Part shown: positions 1 to 5,551 of the stretch, piece by piece | Position numbering within the stretch: position 1 is the first letter of the stretch | Layout: each line of letters starts with the position of its first letter | From: Planctomycetota bacterium | GTDB lineage: Bacteria > Planctomycetota > Planctomycetia > Planctomycetales > Planctomycetaceae | Length of the DNA stretch: 5,551 nucleotides | Direction of reading: 5' to 3' | Assembly: GCA_013151585.1 (NCBI GenBank) | Contig: JAADHY010000430.1 | Span: 1-5,551, forward strand | Notes under the pieces: generated by a model | What the model saw: only the letters and a program-made list of their open reading frames with translations | Databases searched by the model: none | What the model was told of the DNA's origin: nothing | Position numbers and translations under genes: made by a program

Positions 1-209
1 CACCGCGACCATCGCCAAAGGACTTACGTCCAAAAACCGCCCGAAAGAATTTCAAAATCGCCCAAATTCGCCCTCAACTGGGGAACTTGGGTTAGGCGGA
101 ACACGTCGGGGTCGCGAAAACCACAGGCGTTCGGATTTGTCCCGGCCGCATCCTCGTGCGGCTCACGCGCATCTGCGTTTCCGATTCGTCGGCACGCCGC
201 CCCCGTGGC
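1..209. other. Intergenic sequence, no gene supported
   Basis: This stretch lies downstream of the leftward TIM-barrel gene. Short open frames cross it on both strands, but none has a ribosome binding site or a recognisable product, and those that extend past position 210 simply overlap the 3' end of that gene. Positions 40-80 are noticeably more AT-rich than the rest of the window. A perfect 6-bp inverted repeat (145-150 with 157-162, 6-base loop) lies about 50 bases past the leftward stop codon. No T-tract follows it on the leftward strand, so I do not call it a terminator. Confidence 0.6.
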
Positions 210-1160
210 TCAGGCCGGTCGACCAAACTGCCGCGTGTAGCGGACGTTGGCCGCGATCTCATCGAAGAATCGGGGGAACATGCCAACGATCACGCCGTCG
301 GTGGGTTTGATGTTGGCGAACGCGAAGCGAAACGCATCGCGCACCGTTCCCTGAGTCCGGCATTTGCGGCCGGCGGCCAGAATCTTGAAGCCCAGACAGG
401 GCTGGTCGACCTGCCGCACAACGGATGTCATGATCTCTGGATCGCGGCGGTAAAACGGATAGGCAATGTAGAGCAACTCGGGTTCCTGGTACCGTTCGCC
501 TGGCTTGTGGAAGAACTTCCGGGTCAGGAAATAGAAACAGGTCATAAAGAAATCGACCTGCCAGCCTTCGTCGGCGATTCGACGAATGCAGTCGGGGTTG
601 TGCGCGGAGACGCCCGCCAGAAGGCCTTGATCGTGCACGGCCTTCACGAAATCGCGTACGACGCTGCTGCGTCCTTCGGCAAAGCACCGGTCGGTCACTC
701 CGCCGTGGTGCACAACAGCGATTGGCTGCGTCTCGGCGATTGCGCCTCGGATGTCCTCACGCCGGCTGGCCAGACAGAAGAACTTCATCCGTGATCCCCG
801 CTCGCGAACCTTGCGGAGGATCTCTGCCGTCACGGGACGCTTCGGGGAATACGAAAACTGGTGCGCCGTGATTCCGGCTCGCTCGCAGGCGAGCAGAAAC
901 TCCACCGACCGCTCGACCGTGAAGTATTCCCTCATCAACCGATCCGAATGGGGCCCCATGTAAGAGTAGCCGAGCAGCGGATTCGATCCGACGATGAGTC
1001 GACTGAGCCGATGCGGCCCCAAAGAAATGGTCGGCAAAGCCGTCTCCGCCACGGGGGCCTGCTCCGCTCGTTCTTCAGCCGCCTTGGCGGTCACGGCACA
1101 CGCTACGCTCGACGCGACGGTCACTCCCCCCAGCCGCGAGAAAAACTTTCGGCGATCCAT
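210..1160 (-). CDS. Tat-signal TIM-barrel protein, divergent aldo/keto reductase-like
   Basis: The product is 316 residues. The N-terminus carries a twin-arginine motif (MDRRKFF, R3-R4), a hydrophobic stretch (about 10-25) and an Ala-rich end (AKAAEE), so export in folded form is likely. The rest alternates strands and helices like a TIM barrel: SRLIVGSNP (53-61) resembles the first strand region of aldo/keto reductases, and GVIVGMFPRF (289-298) followed by EIAANVRY resembles their cofactor-end region. By eye, the segment matching the usual catalytic Asp and Tyr reads AGITAHQFSYSP (95-106), the Lys strand reads KFFCLAS (126-132) and the His strand reads AVVHHGG (148-154). The His is therefore plausible, while the Asp and Lys appear lost. 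I chose ATG 1160 over the in-frame GTG at 1166 because the Shine-Dalgarno is spaced correctly only for the ATG. The gene starts 24 bases after the reductase gene and was probably cotranscribed with it. The function is unknown; it may be a non-canonical oxidoreductase, a lyase or isomerase, or a binding protein. Confidence 0.85.
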   Translation of the reverse strand: MDRRKFFSRLGGVTVASSVACAVTAKAAEERAEQAPVAETALPTISLGPHRLSRLIVGSNPLLGYSYMGPHSDRLMREYFTVERSVEFLLACERAGITAHQFSYSPKRPVTAEILRKVRERGSRMKFFCLASRREDIRGAIAETQPIAVVHHGGVTDRCFAEGRSSVVRDFVKAVHDQGLLAGVSAHNPDCIRRIADEGWQVDFFMTCFYFLTRKFFHKPGERYQEPELLYIAYPFYRRDPEIMTSVVRQVDQPCLGFKILAAGRKCRTQGTVRDAFRFAFANIKPTDGVIVGMFPRFFDEIAANVRYTRQFGRPA

Positions 1161-1166
1161 GGACAC

Positions 1167-1174
1167 ACCTCCTT
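1167..1174 (-). promoter_or_regulatory. Strong Shine-Dalgarno that decides the start of the TIM-barrel gene
   Basis: On the minus strand this reads AAGGAGGT, a near-perfect complement to the 3' end of 16S rRNA, with 6 bases between it and ATG 1160. The alternative in-frame GTG at 1166 abuts the motif directly, which is too close for initiation. The motif sits inside the 24-base gap after the reductase gene, so the second gene has its own initiation signal and does not depend on coupling. Confidence 0.85.
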
Positions 1175-1184
1175 TTTCTTTGAT

Positions 1185-2172
1185 TCACTCCCCGTGTTGC
1201 CGGAAATGGTAGCGGCCGCCGTAGCGGGTCACTTTGTAGTGTTCCAGCTTGCCGCCGGCGTTGAGGGGTTTCGTCTGAGCTCGTAACCGCTCCATCTCTT
1301 CCGCTGTCACCGGCTGGAAATTGCGAGCCATCGCCAGGTCTTGACGCAAAGTTCTCGCGGGATTGGATGCCGCAGACGAGCGTCGCAATGGGCAACGTGA
1401 GCGCATAACGGCGGCACGTTTCGGCGGGGATGCCGAGTTTGCGTGGCAGTTTGCCGCTCGCCAGGCCTTTCATGCCGATCACCGCAACTTTCCGCTCGAC
1501 GCACTTCGGCAACACGTTTTTCTGGAAGCTGCGGTAGTGAGCGTCCAGAATGTTGATAGGCATCTGAGCGGTATCCCAGTCGAAGGGCTTGGAGAGCATC
1601 TTCAGCAGGTGAGCCATCTCGCGATGCCCCGTAAAGCCGATATAGCGAATTTTGCCCGCCTGGCGAGCCTCAATCGCCGCCCGGATTCCGCCTCGGTCGA
1701 AAAGCCAGTCGGGGTCGACGTCCCAGTTGATCTCGTGGAATTGGAGCAGGTCGATGCAGTCGGTCTTCAGACGGCGCAGGCTGTCGTCGATGTTTCGACG
1801 AACGCCCTGATAATCGCGGTCACAGCACTTGGTCATCAAAAATACTTTCTGACGCCGGCCCCCCGAGGCCAACGCTTTACCCATCAGCTCCTCGCTGTGT
1901 CCGTTGTGATAGTCCCAGGAGTTATCGAAAAAAGTCATGCCCTCGTCGATCGCCTCGTGCATGATCGCGATCGCTTCTTTTTCGGGAACCGTGCCGATGT
2001 GATACCCGCCCAACCCGACAATCGACACGCGCTGGCCCGTTTTGCCCAATGGTCGTGTCGGAATCCCGTTTGGGCTTTCTTTCTGATCGGCCAAAGCCAG
2101 GGCGCCGAAACCCGTCGCCGCCAGCGAGGCCATGGCAGCCTTCAAGAAGTCCCGCCGTTCCAATTCGCTCAT
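1185..2172 (-). CDS. Tat-exported aldo/keto reductase, interrupted by a one-base frameshift
   Basis: An NAD(P)H-dependent aldo/keto reductase. With one base removed the product is 328 residues. It opens with a twin-arginine motif (ERRDFLK, R6-R7), a hydrophobic Ala-rich stretch and an ALA end near residue 28. The barrel starts at PLGKTGQRVSIVGLGG (41-56). The catalytic tetrad is visible: Asp83 (FFDNS), Tyr88 (WDYHNGHSE), Lys115 (FLMTK) and His146 (LLQFHEI). The family's late segments follow: IGMKGLASGK (232-241) and VCGIQSREN (266-274). At that point the 0 frame leaves homology, and the expected continuation, LRQDLAMARNFQPVT, lies in the next frame and runs to a stop at 1185-1187. Read literally, the 0 frame continues to 1075, giving about 91 unrelated residues and overlapping the next gene by 86 bases. 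ATG 2172 is preferred over ATG 2247 because of its Shine-Dalgarno and the Tat motif. The frameshift is either a sequence error or a real inactivating lesion. Confidence 0.88.
1348..1350 (-). other. Frameshift site in the aldo/keto reductase gene
   Basis: The minus strand reads GAG AAC TTT GCG here, after the codons for SREN. Removing one T from the TTT run gives GAG AAC TTG CGT CAA GAC, which restores ENLRQDLAMARNF, the typical ending of the family's cofactor-binding segment. The event is a single-base gain in a three-base homopolymer. No stop codon or known slippery heptamer lies at the junction, which argues against programmed frameshifting. Confidence 0.85.
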
Positions 2173-2180
2173 CGTTTCCC

Positions 2181-2187
2181 CCTCCTC
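2181..2187 (-). promoter_or_regulatory. Shine-Dalgarno of the aldo/keto reductase gene
   Basis: The minus strand reads GAGGAGG, 8 bases before ATG 2172. This supports the start that places the twin-arginine motif at residues 6-7. The upstream in-frame ATG at 2247 would add 25 residues ahead of the Tat motif and lacks such a site. Confidence 0.8.
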
Positions 2188-2314
2188 GCAGAACGCGTAC
2201 CATAGACGGCTGGAAGCCGGGCGTGCAAAACCACCGCACGAAGGCACCGATCCCTTTTTTGGCCAGAAAGCTGCACCAGAGCAAACAGGGCTCTAACCTC
2301 CGCTCAGTCAGCAT

Positions 2315-2366
2315 ACGCCGAAAAGGGCGTGCGAGGCAAGTCCGTCGTCCCTGCCTCAAAGACGCC
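2315..2366 (+). promoter_or_regulatory. Possible leader RNA with alternative hairpins upstream of the Mth938 gene
   Basis: Two structures compete for one segment. GGCGT (2326-2330) can pair with ACGCC at 2315-2319 (6-base loop) or with ACGCC at 2362-2366. The second pairing would enclose an inner 6-bp stem, GAGGCA (2333-2338) with TGCCTC (2352-2357). The structures end about 25 bases before the Shine-Dalgarno. They are read directly from the sequence; that they regulate anything is inference. The stems are short, and GC-rich DNA yields such repeats by chance. I recognise no known riboswitch class. Confidence 0.25.
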
Positions 2367-2390
2367 AACCCGAGGTTTTCTTGCGGTAGC

Positions 2391-2396
2391 AAGGAG
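2391..2396 (+). promoter_or_regulatory. Shine-Dalgarno of the Mth938-domain gene
   Basis: AAGGAG lies 6 bases before ATG 2403. It fixes the start of the 113-residue product; the same frame is open upstream to 2049 but would give an N-terminal extension with no family resemblance that crosses the divergent promoter region and runs into the reductase gene. Confidence 0.8.
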
Positions 2397-2402
2397 AACT
2401 TC

Positions 2403-2744
2403 ATGATCGATTCCTACCACTTTGGGCGCATCACGATCGACGGCCAAACGTATCGCTCGGATGTGATCATTTACCGAGATCGGGTTGATTCGAATTGGTG
2501 GCGGAAAGAGGGCCACAAGCTGCAGCTTTCCGACATCCAGCCGATCCTGGATGCTCGGCCACGGTGGCTCGTCGTTGGCACGGGAGCTTACGGCCTGATG
2601 AAGGTCACGCCAGAGGTCGTCGATGCCGCTGAAGCGGCCGGCATCGAACTGGTCTCCGAGCGGACCAAACGAGCTTGCGAGCGGTACAACGAACTTCGCG
2701 AGCAGTCTGAAGATGTGATCGCGGCCTTGCATTTGACGTGCTGA
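2403..2744 (+). CDS. Mth938-like domain protein (DUF498 family)
   Basis: The product is 113 residues, the usual single-domain length of this family, with no signal peptide or membrane segment, so it is expected in the cytoplasm. Family features in order are FGRITIDGQTY (7-17), the strand SDVIIY (19-24), WWRKEGHKL (32-40), PRWLVVGTGAYG (53-64) with its Gly-rich turn, the segment VTPEV..A..AGIEL (68-83) and a C-terminal helix TKRACERYNEL (88-98). Relatives include archaeal MTH938, human AAMDC and the complex I assembly factor NDUFAF3. The biochemical activity of the bacterial members is not established, and I see no catalytic motif that settles it. It is followed after 67 bases by the secreted glycosidase-like gene on the same strand, possibly in one transcript, although the two proteins act in different compartments. 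Confidence 0.9.
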   Translation: MIDSYHFGRITIDGQTYRSDVIIYRDRVDSNWWRKEGHKLQLSDIQPILDARPRWLVVGTGAYGLMKVTPEVVDAAEAAGIELVSERTKRACERYNELREQSEDVIAALHLTC

Positions 2745-2772
2745 CGTCCGCTGGCTGACAGGAAAGCCACGG

Positions 2773-2793
2773 ACTCGGGCGCGGCATCCGAGT
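2773..2793 (+). other. Small inverted repeat just upstream of the glycosidase-like gene
   Basis: ACTCGG (2773-2778) and CCGAGT (2788-2793) form a perfect 6-bp stem with a 9-base loop, ending 5 bases before the Shine-Dalgarno of the next gene. No T-tract follows, so it is not an intrinsic terminator. It could modestly affect mRNA stability or ribosome access, or be chance. Confidence 0.25.
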
Positions 2794-2798
2794 ATCCT

Positions 2799-2804
2799 GA
2801 GGAG
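2799..2804 (+). promoter_or_regulatory. Shine-Dalgarno of the secreted glycosidase-like gene
   Basis: GAGGAG lies 7 bases before ATG 2812. This spacing, and the signal peptide that begins at that ATG, fix the start of the long gene. Confidence 0.8.
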
Positions 2805-2811
2805 AGGCATC

Positions 2812-5551
2812 ATGAAGGCAGTCGGGCGAACGGGGTGGGTTCTGCTTTCTTGGATCACGCTCGGGGTGACGACGTCGGCACTGTGCGCCGCAAACGGGAT
2901 CTCGGAAAACCTGACGGTCCGAACGGCGGATGGGACGACACTGCGATTTACGTCGTTCGCGGGCTTGACCGGTCTGCGAGTCGACGACCGGCCGCTGCTG
3001 CCGGCGGATCGACGAGGCTTCTCCCCTCTTAGCATTTGCGACGTGACGACGGGCGAGCGATTCGTTCCCGTAAAAGCCGGGCAGGCAGACGTCATTGATG
3101 GAACTTTGGCGTATCGGGCCGACGTGGCCGACTTGGCTCTGCAGGCCGCCATGCAATGCCAGGCCGACCGAGAGCGGATCACTGTTCGTGTCTCCGTGCG
3201 CGACACTTCAGGCAAGGACCGCGGGCTGCTCGTGCGATTTGCACTGCCCATTCGGGCCCACGGCTGGCGATGGTGGGACGATTTGGAACGAAGCCGTGTG
3301 ATCGGGAAGAGTGGCGTCTACGAGAACTCACGCCGCATCCGCGAGTTCGCCGCACTGCCTGAGTGGAAAGACAAACCGGCGCTGAACATGGCCGCCCATG
3401 CGGTCAATTTCTGCAACGTCATCGCGGGGCCGGTCGGACTTTGTTTCGCCGTGCCGCTGGATCAGCCGCGGATTTTCCGAGCCGGCTACGACGCCGACCG
3501 GCAGCTTTTCTACATCGTTTACGATGTCGCCTTGGCCAAGGAGACCGATCCGCCGGGCACGGCCGAGTTCACCTTCTATCTTTACCGCTGTGACCCGGCT
3601 TGGGGCTTGCGCTCCGCCTTGGACCGCTATTACCGCCTGTTCCCGCAGTTCTTCACCAAGCACGTCCGGCGGGAAGGCATGTGGATGGCCTTCTCGAAGC
3701 TGTCGGAGATCGATAACGTCAACGAGTTCCGGTTCGCGTTTCAGGAAGGAGCGCCGGAGCCCGGTTACGACGATCGGCTCGGCGTCTACAGCCTGACTTA
3801 TTTCACACATGCAGGCATGTTCGCCAACATCGCCGGCTACAACCCGGAGACCGATCCCGAGCCCTCCTATGACCGGCAGTTGGCGGCTGTCCGCGAGAAG
3901 TTCCGGAAAACGACCGGCCGGGCGGACCTGTTCGACGCTTGCGGGCTGCACGACGCCCGGGGACGCTTGGCGGTCAAGCGGGCCTCGGTCTACGGTCACG
4001 TCCTGGCTCAGTACAACCTTGCCCCCGATCTTCCCTACGGGCAATACATGCTCAGCCGCATCCCGAGCGTATTCCAAAGCTATCGTGAACGGCGCGGCGG
4101 CGAGCTGGACGGGTTCTACTACGACGGCATCACGACCGGCGTGAACTACCGGCGCGAGCACTTTTCGTACGCCAACTTCCCGCCCACGTGGGACCCAGTG
4201 CACAAGAAGCCGTTTCTGTACAACTTCTTTTCGTCGGTGGAGTTCGCTCGAGAGACGGCTCGCCGACTGCACGCTCAGGGCAAGATCACGATGATGAATG
4301 GCGCAATGGGCAGCAGCTTTTACATCGCACCATATTTGGACGTGATGGGCTCCGAGACCGGCTGGCGAATCCGCCGCAGTGATTTCTGCTACCTGCGGTC
4401 TATTTGCCGACACAAGCCGTTCGTCACGTTGCTCAAAGGCAATTTCAGCCAGCTAACGGCCGGCGAGATCGAGCGGTACATGCGACGGTGTGTCGCCTAC
4501 GGGGTCTTTCCCGGCATGTTCGATTGGCCTCCGAGCGGGCTTGGGCCCGGCTCCCGCTATTGGGACCACGCCGAATGGTACGAGCGGGATCGCTTGAATC
4601 ACCGGAAGTATCAGGCCCTTTGCCAGCAGCTCGCGTCAGCCGGCTGGGAGCCGTTGACGCTCGCTCGCAGCCGCGAGCCTGGGCTGACGCTTGAGCGGTT
4701 CGGCCGGCCTGAAAACGGCGAAGTGTTTTTCACCGTGTTTAACGATGGTTCCGAAACAGTCGATACGGTCGTCGCGATCGAGCCGCAAGCCTTGCCTCCG
4801 GCTGCGGTGGTCGTGGACGAGATCTCGCGACGCTGGCTGCCAGGGACTCCGGCGAGCGACGGCCGCTTGCAAGTGCCGGTGAGATTGGAGCCGGACGGGC
4901 TGGCCGTGTTGCATGTCGCGTCCAAGCAGCAGTTGGCCAGGAGCCACGTCCGGCAAATCCAGAGAAACCTCTCACTGCGACGACAAATGCGTGAAATCGA
5001 TCGTGATCGGCCGGAACGTCTGGTCCATTGGCGAGGCACCCGCTACGGAAGCTACGATCGCGGTCGTCTCGCTGGACGGTCCTGTCTGAAACTCGCCAGC
5101 CACTCGGCTGGCTCGATCCGGGGCGCGACCCAGTGGGTCATGCTGTACCAGCAACGCCCCGAACCACTCCGACTGCGAATGCGATTGAGGTGTGACGGTG
5201 TCCGGCCGGGTCAAAGCGGGCGACTGTTCGTCGACACGTGGCTGTGCCACGTCAACATGAAGACTCGTTTCACAGAGCGGAAACGGCGACAGTTTCAACT
5301 CCCCACCGGAACGTACGAGTTCCGCGACGTCGAGTTTACGATTGAGCCGGATCGGCCCCTGCGGAGCATTCAGTTGTTCCTTTACCTCTGGCGATGTGAG
5401 GGCTCGGTATGGGTAGATCGAGTCTCAATCACGCCGGTCGACGATGCTAAGTGCGAATTCGTCGTTGATCCGGAGTTCGACCAATGGTACGACCGGCTGC
5501 CGGCCGACCAACAACGCAAGGTCGAGGCGCGATTCGCGGCGCTCGAAGCAG
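2812..5551 (+). CDS. Large secreted glycoside hydrolase-like protein, 3' end cut by window
   Basis: The frame is open for 913 codons with no stop and runs off the window. Residues 1-27 form a Sec signal peptide: basic start (K2, R6), hydrophobic core WVLLSWITLGV, and a likely cleavage site around ALCAA. Residues 28-280 are beta-rich, like the N-terminal sandwich of many glycosidases, ending in RSALDRYYRLFPQFF. Residues about 288-615 look like a (beta/alpha)8 barrel, from MWMAFSKL to the QQLASAGWEPL region. Candidate catalytic acids sit at predicted strand ends: Asp433 and Asp438 (DGFYYDG), Asp510 and Glu515 (DVMGSETGW) and Asp571 (GMFDWPP). Residues 624-703 are a second beta region (EVFFTVFNDGS), 704-738 a charged helical linker rich in Arg, and 740-877 a jelly-roll-like module ending WVDRVSITPVDD, as in carbohydrate-binding modules. 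A new segment begins before the edge. I cannot assign a CAZy family or substrate. It would act in the periplasm, on the surface or outside the cell. Confidence 0.87.
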   Translation, partial: MKAVGRTGWVLLSWITLGVTTSALCAANGISENLTVRTADGTTLRFTSFAGLTGLRVDDRPLLPADRRGFSPLSICDVTTGERFVPVKAGQADVIDGTLAYRADVADLALQAAMQCQADRERITVRVSVRDTSGKDRGLLVRFALPIRAHGWRWWDDLERSRVIGKSGVYENSRRIREFAALPEWKDKPALNMAAHAVNFCNVIAGPVGLCFAVPLDQPRIFRAGYDADRQLFYIVYDVALAKETDPPGTAEFTFYLYRCDPAWGLRSALDRYYRLFPQFFTKHVRREGMWMAFSKLSEIDNVNEFRFAFQEGAPEPGYDDRLGVYSLTYFTHAGMFANIAGYNPETDPEPSYDRQLAAVREKFRKTTGRADLFDACGLHDARGRLAVKRASVYGHVLAQYNLAPDLPYGQYMLSRIPSVFQSYRERRGGELDGFYYDGITTGVNYRREHFSYANFPPTWDPVHKKPFLYNFFSSVEFARETARRLHAQGKITMMNGAMGSSFYIAPYLDVMGSETGWRIRRSDFCYLRSICRHKPFVTLLKGNFSQLTAGEIERYMRRCVAYGVFPGMFDWPPSGLGPGSRYWDHAEWYERDRLNHRKYQALCQQLASAGWEPLTLARSREPGLTLERFGRPENGEVFFTVFNDGSETVDTVVAIEPQALPPAAVVVDEISRRWLPGTPASDGRLQVPVRLEPDGLAVLHVASKQQLARSHVRQIQRNLSLRRQMREIDRDRPERLVHWRGTRYGSYDRGRLAGRSCLKLASHSAGSIRGATQWVMLYQQRPEPLRLRMRLRCDGVRPGQSGRLFVDTWLCHVNMKTRFTERKRRQFQLPTGTYEFRDVEFTIEPDRPLRSIQLFLYLWRCEGSVWVDRVSITPVDDAKCEFVVDPEFDQWYDRLPADQQRKVEARFAALEA

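Larger units (their letters stand above)
2173..2402. promoter_or_regulatory. Divergent intergenic region, presumed promoters for both gene pairs
   Basis: These 230 bases separate the leftward reductase operon from the rightward Mth938 gene, so promoters for both directions should lie here. I see no strong sigma-70-type boxes. The best leftward candidate is TTGCAC (2223-2228) with TATGGT (2199-2204), spaced 18 bases on the minus strand, which matches consensus poorly. A short perfect inverted repeat (2207-2211 with 2215-2219, 3-base loop) sits between those boxes. A T-run lies near 2254-2259. The half nearer the Mth938 gene contains overlapping inverted repeats, described separately. Confidence 0.5.

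Noticed and set aside
145..162. A 6-bp perfect hairpin downstream of the leftward operon, considered as a terminator
   Set aside because: No T-tract follows the stem on the leftward strand, and a 6-bp stem in GC-rich sequence is weak evidence. A factor-dependent end cannot be judged from sequence.
156..794. A 212-codon plus-strand frame opposite the TIM-barrel gene
   Set aside because: It has no Shine-Dalgarno and no family resemblance, and it is antisense to a gene with a strong ribosome binding site and Tat motif.
1345..1356. Programmed frameshifting in the reductase gene
   Set aside because: There is no stop codon, no recognised slippery site and no downstream structure at the junction, and the unshifted product gains a long unrelated tail. 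A sequence error or mutation is simpler.
1363..2205. A 280-codon plus-strand frame opposite the aldo/keto reductase
   Set aside because: The opposite strand encodes a reductase with its full catalytic tetrad and Tat signal; this frame is its antisense shadow.
2199..2228. A leftward promoter made of TTGCAC and TATGGT with an 18-base spacer
   Set aside because: Only about three and four of six positions match the sigma-70 boxes, and promoter consensus in this likely phylum is poorly known, so it is not called as a feature.
2304..3251. A 315-codon minus-strand frame spanning the Mth938 gene and the start of the glycosidase-like gene
   Set aside because: It runs antisense through a recognised Mth938 domain and an intergenic gap, is rich in Arg, Ser and Pro and resembles no protein family I know.
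3328..4413. A 361-codon open frame on the minus strand opposite the glycosidase-like gene
   Set aside because: It lies wholly within the antisense of a gene with a clear signal peptide, Shine-Dalgarno and domain order. Its translation has no recognisable motif or ribosome binding site. Long antisense frames are common in GC-rich coding DNA.
1..5551. CRISPR arrays, tRNA or rRNA genes, insertion sequences and toxin-antitoxin pairs
   Set aside because: I saw no regularly spaced repeats, cloverleaf sequences, transposase motifs or terminal inverted repeats anywhere in the window.

Overview
This window looks like chromosomal DNA from a GC-rich (about 60% by eye) Gram-negative bacterium, most likely a member of the Planctomycetota. 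That assignment is an inference. It rests on two adjacent Tat-signal oxidoreductase-type proteins, a very large secreted glycosidase-like protein and an isolated Mth938-family gene. No rRNA, tRNA, mobile element or CRISPR array is visible.

Layout. Positions 1-209 hold no convincing gene. Two genes then run leftward as a probable operon. The first to be transcribed (1185-2172) encodes a Tat-exported aldo/keto reductase with a complete catalytic tetrad, interrupted by a one-base frameshift near its 3' end. The second (210-1160) starts 24 bases further on and encodes a Tat-signal TIM-barrel protein that looks like a divergent aldo/keto-reductase relative whose tetrad is mostly lost. A 230-base divergent intergenic region (2173-2402) separates this pair from two rightward genes: a small cytoplasmic Mth938-domain protein (2403-2744) and a very long secreted protein (2812 to beyond 5551).

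The long gene is the main content of the window. Its frame is open for 913 codons from a well-placed ATG to the end of the window. The product has a Sec signal peptide, an N-terminal beta-rich region, a probable (beta/alpha)8 glycosidase-like barrel with an acidic DGFYYDG motif, a second beta-rich region, a charged helical linker and a jelly-roll-like, possibly carbohydrate-binding, module. It is cut by the window edge.

Functional reading (inference). The secreted glycosidase-like protein and the two Tat-exported TIM-barrel proteins could act outside the cytoplasm on the same class of carbohydrate, but nothing in the sequence proves a shared substrate or shared regulation. The best leads are the unassigned glycosidase-like protein, the reductase frameshift, the tetrad-poor second barrel and a possible switching hairpin upstream of the Mth938 gene.
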